This document shows, one piece after another, positions 7,462 through 14,053 of a stretch of DNA of 15,297 bases. The stretch's first letter is position 1, and each line of letters starts with the position of its first letter. The notes under the pieces are model-generated. The model saw only the letters and a program-made list of their open reading frames with translations, did no database searches and had not been told where the DNA came from. A program made the position numbers and the translations under genes. The stretch covers positions 1 through 15,297 of the forward strand of contig CAKOWF010000025.1 of NCBI GenBank assembly GCA_934122215.1, written 5' to 3'. This stretch comes from an uncultured Bacilli bacterium (GTDB lineage: Bacteria; Bacillota_I; Bacilli_A; RF39; UBA660).

Positions 7462-10146
7462 ATGAAACCATTTGTGTTATGTATATTAGATGGAGTAGGA
7501 ATCAAAAAAGAAAAATATGGAAATGCAGTAAAACAAGCAAATATGCCTAATTTTAATAAATTATTAAAAATATATCCACATAGTTTATTAGAAGCATCAG
7601 GTAATGCTGTAGGATTACCTCATGGACAAATGGGTAATTCAGAAGTTGGACATTCTAATATTGGAGCAGGAAGAGTATTATATCAACCACAAGAAATTAT
7701 AAATAGGGAAATTAAAACAGGTAAATTTTATCAAAATAAAAAAATATTAGAAGTAATAAATCATGTTAAAAATAATAATTCAAAATTACATATATTTGGT
7801 TTACTTAGTGATGGAGGAATACATTCAGATATAAGTCATTTAATGGCTCTAATAGATATGTGTAAGGATAATGATATTAAAAATCTATATTTTCATATAT
7901 TTTTAGATGGTAGAGATACTTTACCAACTGAATCAATTAAATATATTGAAGAATTAGAACAGAAAATAAAAGAAACAAACATCGGTTCTATCGCAACTAT
8001 TTCAGGTAGATATTATGCTATGGATAGAGATAATAGATGGGATAGAATAGAAAAAGCTTATAATGTAATAATAGGCAAAGGAAATATTACTAGTGACTAC
8101 AAAGAATATATAAAAGAAAGCTACAAAAAAAATATAACAGATGAATTTATAGAACCAATATTAGTAGATAAAAATGGTACATTAGATGATAATGATGGCC
8201 TAATTGTATTTAATTTTAGACCTGATAGACTAAGAGAATTATTCAAAGCAATAACAAATAAAAACTTTAATGAATTTGAACATAAAAATTTCAAAAATAT
8301 CAAATTAGTAACAATGTTTGGTGTAAGTGAAGAAGTAATATGTACAAATGCTTATCAAAAGGATAATTTAGAAAATACATTAGGTATATATCTAAGTAAA
8401 AATAATTTAAAACAATTACGAATAGCAGAAACAGAAAAATATGCTCATGTTACATACTTCTTTGATGGTGGTAAAGAACTAGAATTAAAAGGAAAAGATC
8501 AAATATTAATACCATCTCCAAAAGTATCTACATATGATTTAAAACCCGAAATGAGTGCTTATGAGATAACAGATAAATTAATAGAAGTAATAGATAAATA
8601 TGATGTAATAATATTAAATTTCGCAAATGGAGATATGGTAGGACATACAGGTAAATTTAATGAAACAATAAAAGCATTAGAAACAATAGATGAATGTATA
8701 GGAAAAATATATAAAAAAGTAACAGAATTAAACGGAACTTTAATGATAACAGCAGATCATGGTAATAGTGATACTATGTTAGACAAAAATAATAATTTAG
8801 TTACATCTCATTCAACTAGTAAAGTACCATTAATAATAACAGATAAAAAAATAAAATTAAAAAATGGTAAACTAGCTGATGTTGCTCCAACAATATTATC
8901 ATATTTAAAATTAAAAGTACCAAAAGAAATGACAGGAAAAAATTTAATTAAGAAAAATACCATATCAAATATATTTATAATTTTATCATTAATATTTATA
9001 TTGACATTTTCATGTATTTATATAACTAGATTTATAAAATACTATAAAGAAGAAAATAATAATGTAGATGAAATTATATTAGTAAATGAATTAAAAAATA
9101 ACATAGTAACAAATGGTGATGGTTTATATTATCAAAATAGAGAATATATATTTAAGGGATATCCAACAAATAATTATTTAGAATATTCGGGTATCTTATT
9201 TAGAATAATAAAAATAAATGAAGATAATTCAATAAAATTGATTACTGAAAACTCTGTAGCAAACTTAAAATATGATGGAAATTATAAAACTTCAGATATT
9301 AAATCTTATTTAAATGACAATGGATTAGAACATACAGGTATATTTTATAATAACCTAATAAATAATACAGAATATTTAAAAGTAGATAATGATATAAATG
9401 AAAAAATAGGTTTATTAACATATAAAGAATATGTTGATGCTCTTGGTAATAAGTCATATTTAAATAATAATAGTTACTTTTGGCTAATTGATGGTGAATA
9501 TGTATTTAATGAAGGTGGAATTAGCAGTGAAAATAAAGGATACTATGGTATAAGACCAGTTATTACTTTAAAAGAAAACACTAAATTATTGAGTGGTAAT
9601 GGAACAAAAGAAGATCCATATAAAATAGAAAATAATAATGTAACAATTGGAAAATATATTGAATATAGTAATCTATTATGGAAAATAATAGAAGTAAATG
9701 AAGATAGTTATAAATTAGCATTATCCAGTTCATTAAATGTAGAATACATATTTTCTAATAAATCAAATCAATTTAATCCAAAAGAATATGGCTCAATTGC
9801 TAATTATTTAAATAATCAATTTTACAATAAACTAGATAAAAAATACTTATTAAAAGGAACTTTTTACACTGGTGAATATAATAATAATTATTTAACAATA
9901 TATGATAATTCATTAGAAAGTTATGTTGGGTTATTGTCGGTAATTGACAATTATGTTAATGATTTTACTGGATATAATTTAATAACACCATCAACAGCTG
10001 ACATGATATATCAAGTAGGTGAAAATAATAAATTAATTATAAATTCAATAGAAAATAAATCTAAAGTAAGACCAGTAATATACATATCTAAAGAGGCAAA
10101 TATAATAGGAAATGGAATAGAAGAAAGTCCATTTGTAGTAGAATAG
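7462..10146 (+). CDS. gpmI: phosphoglycerate mutase (iPGM) fused to a transmembrane helix and duplicated outer module
   Basis: The first 497 residues are a complete 2,3-bisphosphoglycerate-independent phosphoglycerate mutase, interconverting 3- and 2-phosphoglycerate in glycolysis. Expected residues are all present: Asp10 (LDGVG), nucleophile Ser60 (GNSEVGH), His121, Arg151-Asp152, Arg183, RPDR (253-256), Lys326, Asp391/His395 (NGDMVGH), Asp432-His433 (ADHGN) and His450 (TSHST). Normal iPGMs are about 510 aa and end soon after MTGxxLI, here at 490-496. This protein runs on in frame for about 400 residues: a hydrophobic helix (about 501-525), then two copies of a roughly 170-residue Asn/Tyr-rich module (554-723 and 728-894). 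The module is presumably extracellular, since the enzyme must be cytosolic, although Lys/Arg flank the helix on both sides. I start at ATG 7462 (AAAGGGAGTG six to fourteen bases upstream). The next gene follows eight bases after the stop. The mutase call is firm; the function of the tail is unknown. Confidence 0.9.
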   Translation: MKPFVLCILDGVGIKKEKYGNAVKQANMPNFNKLLKIYPHSLLEASGNAVGLPHGQMGNSEVGHSNIGAGRVLYQPQEIINREIKTGKFYQNKKILEVINHVKNNNSKLHIFGLLSDGGIHSDISHLMALIDMCKDNDIKNLYFHIFLDGRDTLPTESIKYIEELEQKIKETNIGSIATISGRYYAMDRDNRWDRIEKAYNVIIGKGNITSDYKEYIKESYKKNITDEFIEPILVDKNGTLDDNDGLIVFNFRPDRLRELFKAITNKNFNEFEHKNFKNIKLVTMFGVSEEVICTNAYQKDNLENTLGIYLSKNNLKQLRIAETEKYAHVTYFFDGGKELELKGKDQILIPSPKVSTYDLKPEMSAYEITDKLIEVIDKYDVIILNFANGDMVGHTGKFNETIKALETIDECIGKIYKKVTELNGTLMITADHGNSDTMLDKNNNLVTSHSTSKVPLIITDKKIKLKNGKLADVAPTILSYLKLKVPKEMTGKNLIKKNTISNIFIILSLIFILTFSCIYITRFIKYYKEENNNVDEIILVNELKNNIVTNGDGLYYQNREYIFKGYPTNNYLEYSGILFRIIKINEDNSIKLITENSVANLKYDGNYKTSDIKSYLNDNGLEHTGIFYNNLINNTEYLKVDNDINEKIGLLTYKEYVDALGNKSYLNNNSYFWLIDGEYVFNEGGISSENKGYYGIRPVITLKENTKLLSGNGTKEDPYKIENNNVTIGKYIEYSNLLWKIIEVNEDSYKLALSSSLNVEYIFSNKSNQFNPKEYGSIANYLNNQFYNKLDKKYLLKGTFYTGEYNNNYLTIYDNSLESYVGLLSVIDNYVNDFTGYNLITPSTADMIYQVGENNKLIINSIENKSKVRPVIYISKEANIIGNGIEESPFVVE
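8959..9039 (+). other. transmembrane segment joining enzyme and outer module
   Basis: Codes for residues 500-526 of the mutase fusion: about 25 mainly Ile/Leu/Phe residues between NLIKK and RFIKYYKE. It follows directly on the normal end of the mutase. Positive charges on both sides make the topology prediction ambiguous, but an N-terminal glycolytic enzyme implies N-in, C-out. Confidence 0.75.
9121..10143 (+). repeat. tandem duplicated protein module (two diverged copies)
   Basis: Copy A is about residues 554-723 and copy B about 728-894. Shared landmarks are YLEYSGILFRIIKINED versus YIEYSNLLWKIIEVNED near the start, IGLLTYKEY versus VGLLSVIDN in the middle, GIRPVITL versus KVRPVIYI, and LLSGNGTKEDPYKIE versus IIGNGIEESPFVVE at the end. 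The DNA copies have diverged, so this is an old domain duplication. The (G/K)-(I/V)-RPVI and GNGTxEDPY signatures recall repeated surface modules (DUF6273-like, from memory, unconfirmed) of gut Bacillota. Confidence 0.7.
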
Positions 10147-10154
10147 AGGTAGTT

Positions 10155-11159
10155 ATGAAGAAAGTAGTAATTTCTATATTAATAATTATAGATTTAATGA
10201 TATGTTCATTTTTATTTCTTACATATGGGCCAATTGACTATTTTAGAAATTTACTAGTTACAACAGCCATGACAACAAAATCACATCATTATATTGCAAG
10301 AACATTATACAGTGATGAAACAATATATAAAATTATGGATTCAAACTATATAGAAGAAGTAAATGAAAATACAAATTTAACAGAAATTAATATAGGAAAT
10401 ATTGAAGAAAAAACAGAATATGATTCAATATATGAAGAACAAATATTAAAAAGAGATAAAGATGCAGTATATAAAATTATTCCATTATCAGGAAATAGTT
10501 ACAAAGGATATTTAGTAGCAGTATATGATCCTTCAAGAATTGAATTGGTAACAAGTAAATATTTAGGAAAAAGAGGACAGACTGTTCAAGAAATGGCAAA
10601 AGATGAAAATGCTTTAATAGCTATAAATGCTGGTGGATTCGCTGATGCTGGTGGTGTAGGTAATGGTGGAATACCAACTGGTAGTTTAATTAAAGATTCA
10701 AGATTAGTTTATCAAGGTCAGGATACAGGCTGGGGTGGTGGAATAGCTGGATTTACAAAAAACAATGTATTAATGTTGTATAAAGGAACAGTTTCTGAAG
10801 CCATAGAACAAGGAATAGAAGATGCAGTAGATTTTGGACCTTTCTTAATTGTAAATGGTAAAAGATCAATAGCCAAAGGAAATGGTGGTTATGGTATATC
10901 ATCTAGAACTGCTATAGGTCAAAGACAAGATGGTATAGTTTTATTTGTAGTAATAGATGGAAGACAACCAGGATATAGCTTAGGTATAAGTATGTCAGAA
11001 TTAACTGATATATTTGCTAGATATAGAGCTTACAATGCAGTAAATCTTGATGGTGGTGCATCTAGTAGTTTAGTCGAAAATGGTAAGATTATTAGCAAGC
11101 CATGTGCTTATAGCATAACAGGAGAAAGATGGGTATCCAGTGCTTGGATAATAAAATAA
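10155..11159 (+). CDS. membrane-anchored phosphodiester glycosidase (NAGPA/COG4632 family)
   Basis: A 334-aa protein with an N-terminal hydrophobic anchor (about 4-23), a spacer of about 80 residues, and a C-terminal NAGPA-type domain (about 105-334). Domain marks are INAGGF (157-162), GPFLIVNG (228-235), RTAIGQ (251-256), VVIDGR (265-270) and NLDGGASSS (297-305), followed by a conserved-looking ERWVSSAWIIK end. The family includes the lysosomal enzyme that uncovers mannose-6-phosphate by removing GlcNAc from a phosphodiester, and bacterial proteins often annotated as exopolysaccharide-related. An outward-facing enzyme acting on sugar phosphodiesters such as teichoic-acid-like polymers is inferred. 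GAGGTAG (10146-10152) precedes the ATG, eight bases after the mutase fusion, so the two are co-transcribed. A terminator follows directly. The substrate is unknown. Confidence 0.85.
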   Translation: MKKVVISILIIIDLMICSFLFLTYGPIDYFRNLLVTTAMTTKSHHYIARTLYSDETIYKIMDSNYIEEVNENTNLTEINIGNIEEKTEYDSIYEEQILKRDKDAVYKIIPLSGNSYKGYLVAVYDPSRIELVTSKYLGKRGQTVQEMAKDENALIAINAGGFADAGGVGNGGIPTGSLIKDSRLVYQGQDTGWGGGIAGFTKNNVLMLYKGTVSEAIEQGIEDAVDFGPFLIVNGKRSIAKGNGGYGISSRTAIGQRQDGIVLFVVIDGRQPGYSLGISMSELTDIFARYRAYNAVNLDGGASSSLVENGKIISKPCAYSITGERWVSSAWIIK

Positions 11160-11184
11160 AGGAGTTTAAATTAAACTCCTTTTT
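11158..11184. terminator. bidirectional terminator between convergent genes
   Basis: AAAGGAGTTT (11158-11167) pairs with AAACTCCTTT (11173-11182) over a five-base AT loop, followed by T's to 11184 on the plus strand. The minus strand reads the same hairpin followed by TATTTTAT. The stop codons of both convergent genes lie in or next to the arms, so it can serve both. Confidence 0.82.
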
Positions 11185-11626
11185 GCTTTCTATAAACTTT
11201 ATCTTCAGCAATTATTTTATTTGCTTTTTCTGTATCTAAGTCAATAATATTATTTATGTGGCCATCATAATTATCTAAAATAAATTTTACATATGATCTT
11301 AATAACTCAATTTGATCCTTTTTTCCTTGTACAGACAAATTATATTTATCATTTATAACACTAATAATATGGAATAAAACAGTTAATGAATTTCTATATA
11401 TTAATTGTGATATGTTTTTATCTCTATGTTCTTTCATATTTTCAATAAGTTCTTTATATTCAGGACATACACATAATGGATTTAAATTAGATAATAGACT
11501 TTTTAATACAGACATAATATATTGATCTTCAATATTTTTATAAAAATAGGTACTATTATTTGCTAAAAATCTTCCTTTTTCATTAATTATTTCTTTTGAT
11601 AAATTTAATTTTCTTTGTTTTTCCAT
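11171..11626 (-). CDS. hypothetical protein, 151 aa, helical and soluble
   Basis: I do not recognise this protein. It is charged, mostly predicted helical, with no signal peptide or membrane segment. Visible features are a Cys pair CVCPEY (52-57), a stretch of charged residues after it (KELIENMKEHRDKN), a more hydrophobic helix around 77-90 (RNSLTVLFHIISVI), and a lysine/acid-rich tail. Coding status is supported by length, a strong own promoter, the ribosome site AAAGGGGGA (11642-11634) seven bases before ATG, and a shared terminator at the end. It lies downstream of the RNase J gene in the same orientation, but its promoter begins only a few bases after the RNase J stop, so it can be transcribed alone. 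The leader forms a hairpin that includes the start codon. Confidence 0.7.
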   Translation of the reverse strand: MEKQRKLNLSKEIINEKGRFLANNSTYFYKNIEDQYIMSVLKSLLSNLNPLCVCPEYKELIENMKEHRDKNISQLIYRNSLTVLFHIISVINDKYNLSVQGKKDQIELLRSYVKFILDNYDGHINNIIDLDTEKANKIIAEDKVYRKQKGV

Positions 11627-11647
11627 AAAAAAATCCCCCTTTTATGG
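11623..11647 (-). promoter_or_regulatory. leader hairpin with start codon in the stem and ribosome site in the loop
   Basis: In the mRNA sense CCATAAAA (11647-11640) pairs perfectly with TTTTATGG (11630-11623) around the loop GGGGGATTT. The 3' arm contains the ATG at 11626-11624 and the loop shows the G-rich ribosome site. The expected transcript start is near 11646, so the hairpin would occupy nearly the whole leader. Six of eight pairs are A-U, so it would be marginally stable and possibly temperature-sensitive. The regulatory role is inference. Confidence 0.45.
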
Positions 11648-11652
11648 GAGAT

Positions 11653-11681
11653 ATTCTAACACTTAATTTAATTTTTGTCAA
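11653..11681 (-). promoter_or_regulatory. strong sigma-A promoter of the 151-aa gene
   Basis: On the minus strand a perfect TTGACA (11681-11676), 17 bases, then TAGAAT (11658-11653, 5/6). It is the best-matched promoter in the window and starts three bases past the RNase J stop codon, placing initiation near 11646. Confidence 0.75.
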
Positions 11682-11683
11682 CT

Positions 11684-13354
11684 TTATCTTTTTATATCCA
11701 TTATTACAGGTAAAATAATAGGTTTTCTACCAGTTTTATTGAATACATAACTAGACAGATTTGTTACTATTTCATTTTTAACATCAGAATAATTAATATG
11801 TTTATCTAATTTAGTTAAAATTGCCGCTTTAGCAACATTTTCTAATGTATGTAATAATTCTTCATTTTCATTAATTTGAACAAATCCTCTAGTAGTTATA
11901 TTAACTTTTCCTAATAACAAATTATTTTTAGTGTCAATATTTGCTATAACAACAATTATTCCATCATTTGCCATGATATTTCTATCTTTTATAACTATGG
12001 AACCGACATCGCCAATTCTATTACCGTCAACGTATATGTCATCAGCAGTAATTTTGCCTGCTCTAGTAATTTTACCTTTGTACATTGATAATACATCTCC
12101 ATTTTCAAGCACAAAAGTATTTTCTTTTGGTACATCACAGGTAATAGCTAGATCGGCATGATGTTTAAGCATTCTATATTCACCATGGAATGGCATAAAA
12201 TATTTTGGTTTCATTAAACGAATCATTAATTTTAATTCTTCTTCATTACCATGTCCAGATGAATGAATATCACTTAATGAAGTATTGGTATAAACCTCTA
12301 CTCCTTTTAAATATAATTTGTTAATAGTTCTAGAAATACTAATAGCATTTCCAGGAATAGCTGATGATGAGAATATAACTACATCATCTTGTTGTAATTT
12401 AATTTGTTTATGACTACCGTCTGCTATTCTAGATAGTGCTGCAAGTGGTTCTCCTTGTGAACCAGTACATAATAAACAAACTTTATTAGGTGGTAAAGAA
12501 TTAGCTTCTTCTGGTGTAACAAATATTTCTTTGTTTTTAATATATCCACCTTCTATTGATATTTCAATATTATTTTCCATACTTCTACCAAAAGTAGCAA
12601 TTTTTCTACCATTTTTTTTGCAAGTGTCAACGATATGTTTTAAACGATATATATTTGAAGCAAAGGTAGCAATAATTATTCTGCCATTAACTCTAGCAAA
12701 TATTTCTTGTAAAGCAATATCCACCTTTGATTCACTTAAACTTATACCTTCTGATAAAGCATTTGTTGAATCACTTAGTAATATAGTAACTCCTCTTTTT
12801 CCAATTTCAGCCATTTTCTGTAAATTAGCCATAGGTCCAATTGGAGTTAAATCAAATTTAAAATCTCCAGTTGTAACAACTGTTCCATTAGGTGTCGTAA
12901 TGCATATACCATGTGAATCAGGAATAGAGTGTGTTGTTCTAAAAAACTCTACTTCAATATTTTTAAATTTTACTTTAGTATTTTCATCATATACAAATAA
13001 ATTTTTATATTGAATTCCACGATCTTCCAATTTTTTTCTAATTAATCCAACTGCTTGGTTAGGAGCATATATAGCTGGAATATTTACAGTACTTAATAAA
13101 AATGGAATACCACCGATATGGTCTTCATGTCCGTGAGTTATAAATAAAGCTTTAATTTTTGATTCGTTTTTCTTTAAGAATGAAAAATCTGGAATAACGT
13201 AATCAACTCCTAGTAATTCTCCTTGTGGAAATAATATACCAGCATCCGTTATAATAATTTGGTTATTATACATTACACAATACATATTTTTACCAACTTC
13301 TCCAAGACCACCCAATGCAAAAATCTTGGTATCATCGTTGTTAAATAATTTCAA
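11684..13354 (-). CDS. rnjA: ribonuclease J (RNase J1 type)
   Basis: Metallo-beta-lactamase/beta-CASP ribonuclease with 5'-to-3' exo- and endonuclease activity in mRNA turnover and rRNA maturation in Bacillota. The 556-aa length equals that of B. subtilis RNase J1. Visible residues are GGLGEVGKNMY (15-25), the zinc motif HGHEDH (74-79), His142, Asp164 (TTGDFKFD), DST (195-197), TGSQGEP (297-303), DIHSSGHGN (362-370) and PFHGEYRM (388-395), then the C-terminal domain. HGHEDH is intact, unlike the degenerate motif of RNase J2, so it should be catalytically active. Translation starts at TTG 13354: AAAGGAG (13369-13363) is eight bases upstream and the N-terminus aligns with the family. No second RNase J is present in the window. 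Confidence 0.93.
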   Translation of the reverse strand: MKLFNNDDTKIFALGGLGEVGKNMYCVMYNNQIIITDAGILFPQGELLGVDYVIPDFSFLKKNESKIKALFITHGHEDHIGGIPFLLSTVNIPAIYAPNQAVGLIRKKLEDRGIQYKNLFVYDENTKVKFKNIEVEFFRTTHSIPDSHGICITTPNGTVVTTGDFKFDLTPIGPMANLQKMAEIGKRGVTILLSDSTNALSEGISLSESKVDIALQEIFARVNGRIIIATFASNIYRLKHIVDTCKKNGRKIATFGRSMENNIEISIEGGYIKNKEIFVTPEEANSLPPNKVCLLCTGSQGEPLAALSRIADGSHKQIKLQQDDVVIFSSSAIPGNAISISRTINKLYLKGVEVYTNTSLSDIHSSGHGNEEELKLMIRLMKPKYFMPFHGEYRMLKHHADLAITCDVPKENTFVLENGDVLSMYKGKITRAGKITADDIYVDGNRIGDVGSIVIKDRNIMANDGIIVVIANIDTKNNLLLGKVNITTRGFVQINENEELLHTLENVAKAAILTKLDKHINYSDVKNEIVTNLSSYVFNKTGRKPIILPVIMDIKR

Positions 13355-13362
13355 AATAATTT

Positions 13363-13369
13363 CTCCTTT
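13363..13369 (-). promoter_or_regulatory. ribosome site supporting the TTG start of RNase J
   Basis: AAAGGAG on the minus strand, eight bases before TTG 13354-13352. No in-frame ATG lies near, and the protein already has the expected N-terminus. Confidence 0.7.
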
Positions 13370-13398
13370 CTTTTCGTTTAATGAAATCTAACTATATA

Positions 13399-13427
13399 AT
13401 TATATCTTTTTTTTTTAATTTTGTCTA
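13399..13427 (-). promoter_or_regulatory. promoter of the RNase J gene
   Basis: On the minus strand TAGACA (13427-13422, 5/6), 17 bases, then a perfect TATAAT (13404-13399). Initiation near 13392 gives a leader of about 38 bases. The -35 box lies in the inverted repeat 13417-13440. Confidence 0.6.
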
Positions 13428-13440
13428 GTTTGACAAAATT
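13417..13440. repeat. perfect 9-bp inverted repeat between divergent genes
   Basis: AATTTTGTC (13417-13425) and GACAAAATT (13432-13440) are exact reverse complements separated by TAGTTT. The element overlaps the -35 box of the RNase J promoter and lies upstream of the divergent promoter at 13465. It could be an operator. A terminator is unlikely, since no gene reads into it and the stem is AT-rich. Confidence 0.55.
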
Positions 13441-13464
13441 ATTCTTTTTTTTTTATATATTTTT

Positions 13465-13473
13465 TGATATAAT
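13465..13473 (+). promoter_or_regulatory. extended -10 promoter of the tail-anchored protein gene
   Basis: TGATATAAT, identical to the element at 240-248, with only T's at the -35 position (13445-13450). Initiation near 13480 gives a leader of about 16 bases with the AGGTAGGTG ribosome site (13483-13491). Confidence 0.55.
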
Positions 13474-13495
13474 CTATATAATAGGTAGGTGTGAT

Positions 13496-13987
13496 ATGGA
13501 AAGAGAAAATGAAACAGTGGAAAATTTATTTGAAGATAGTGGAATTAGTAATGAAGAATCAAATGCATTTGCTGATTTACCTCCAGTAGCTCCTGTTAAT
13601 TATGAAGAGGAAACAATTGACGAAAATTCTGAAGCAATAAATAATGAAAATTCATTTAATCCATTTGCAGAAGTGCCTCCGGTTGCTCCTGAAAATGTAG
13701 AGGGAAATGATAACTCTGAAGAAAAAAAGATAAGCTATGAAGGTCTAACAATGGACGAAAATAAAATAGAATCTCAAAATAATTATGATCAAAAAGAAAT
13801 CAAAGAAAATCCAAATGCAAAAGTAGTATTAAATCAAGAAAAAGATGAAGAAATATCTTCAAAAGAAATGAAAGAATTGAAAAATGTTAAATTAAAAGAT
13901 AATACTTCACTAACATTTGTATTATTTTTAGGAATTATTTTCTTAATAGCTATATTTATAATTCCAGTTATATCAAAATATATATAG
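13496..13987 (+). CDS. tail-anchored acidic protein with PPVAP repeats, unknown function
   Basis: A 163-aa protein I cannot assign. Residues 1-138 are strongly acidic, Asn/Glu-rich and low in hydrophobics, so probably disordered. The motif FAxxPPVAPxN occurs twice (25-35 and 57-67), 32 residues apart. Residues 139-159 form one hydrophobic helix after KNVKLKDN, and the protein ends three residues later, so it is a tail-anchored protein with its acidic part most likely in the cytosol. The proline motif repeats look like docking sites for a partner protein. I start at ATG 13496: AGGTAGGTG lies just upstream, while the longer reading from 13421 would begin before the predicted transcript start. 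The gene is divergent from RNase J and ends in its own terminator. Confidence 0.75.
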   Translation: MERENETVENLFEDSGISNEESNAFADLPPVAPVNYEEETIDENSEAINNENSFNPFAEVPPVAPENVEGNDNSEEKKISYEGLTMDENKIESQNNYDQKEIKENPNAKVVLNQEKDEEISSKEMKELKNVKLKDNTSLTFVLFLGIIFLIAIFIIPVISKYI

Positions 13988-14005
13988 AAGGTTATACCTT
14001 CTTTT
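13986..14005 (+). terminator. intrinsic terminator of the tail-anchored protein gene
   Basis: GAAGGT (13987-13992) pairs with ACCTTC (13996-14001) over a three-base loop, followed by TTTT. The last base of the TAG stop starts the stem. Confidence 0.75.
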
Positions 14006-14006
14006 A

Positions 14007-14035
14007 TTGTAAATTTAAAAAAATTTTTATATAAT
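14007..14035 (+). promoter_or_regulatory. promoter of the rRNA methyltransferase gene
   Basis: TTGTAA (14007-14012, 4/6), 17 bases, then a perfect TATAAT (14030-14035), directly after the terminator. Initiation is expected near 14042, which rules out the in-frame GTG at 14039 and supports ATG 14054. Confidence 0.55.
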
Positions 14036-14053
14036 TAAGTGGGATGTGAACTT

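Noticed and set aside
8929..8965. Frameshift or sequencing error creating the mutase fusion
   Set aside because: Not fully excluded, but the family's normal terminal motif MTGKxLI is in the frame that continues into the tail, and no start site for a separate tail gene is visible. Kept as the main refutation test of the fusion finding.
12531..13013. 160-codon plus-strand open frame inside the RNase J gene
   Set aside because: It is antisense to conserved RNase J catalytic coding sequence, has no family motifs, and is explained as a shadow of that gene.
13417..13452. Inverted repeat and T-run as an intrinsic terminator
   Set aside because: No gene on either strand reads into it, the T-run is not adjacent to the stem, and the pairs are mostly A-T. 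An operator is the better reading.
13421..13495. 25 extra hydrophobic residues on the tail-anchored protein from the start at 13421
   Set aside because: They are translated from T-rich promoter DNA and the inverted repeat, before the predicted transcript start. ATG 13496 has a good ribosome site.
14039..14053. GTG start for the rRNA methyltransferase
   Set aside because: It precedes the expected transcript start and adds residues not needed by the TRAM domain. ATG 14054 fits better, although its ribosome site is weak.
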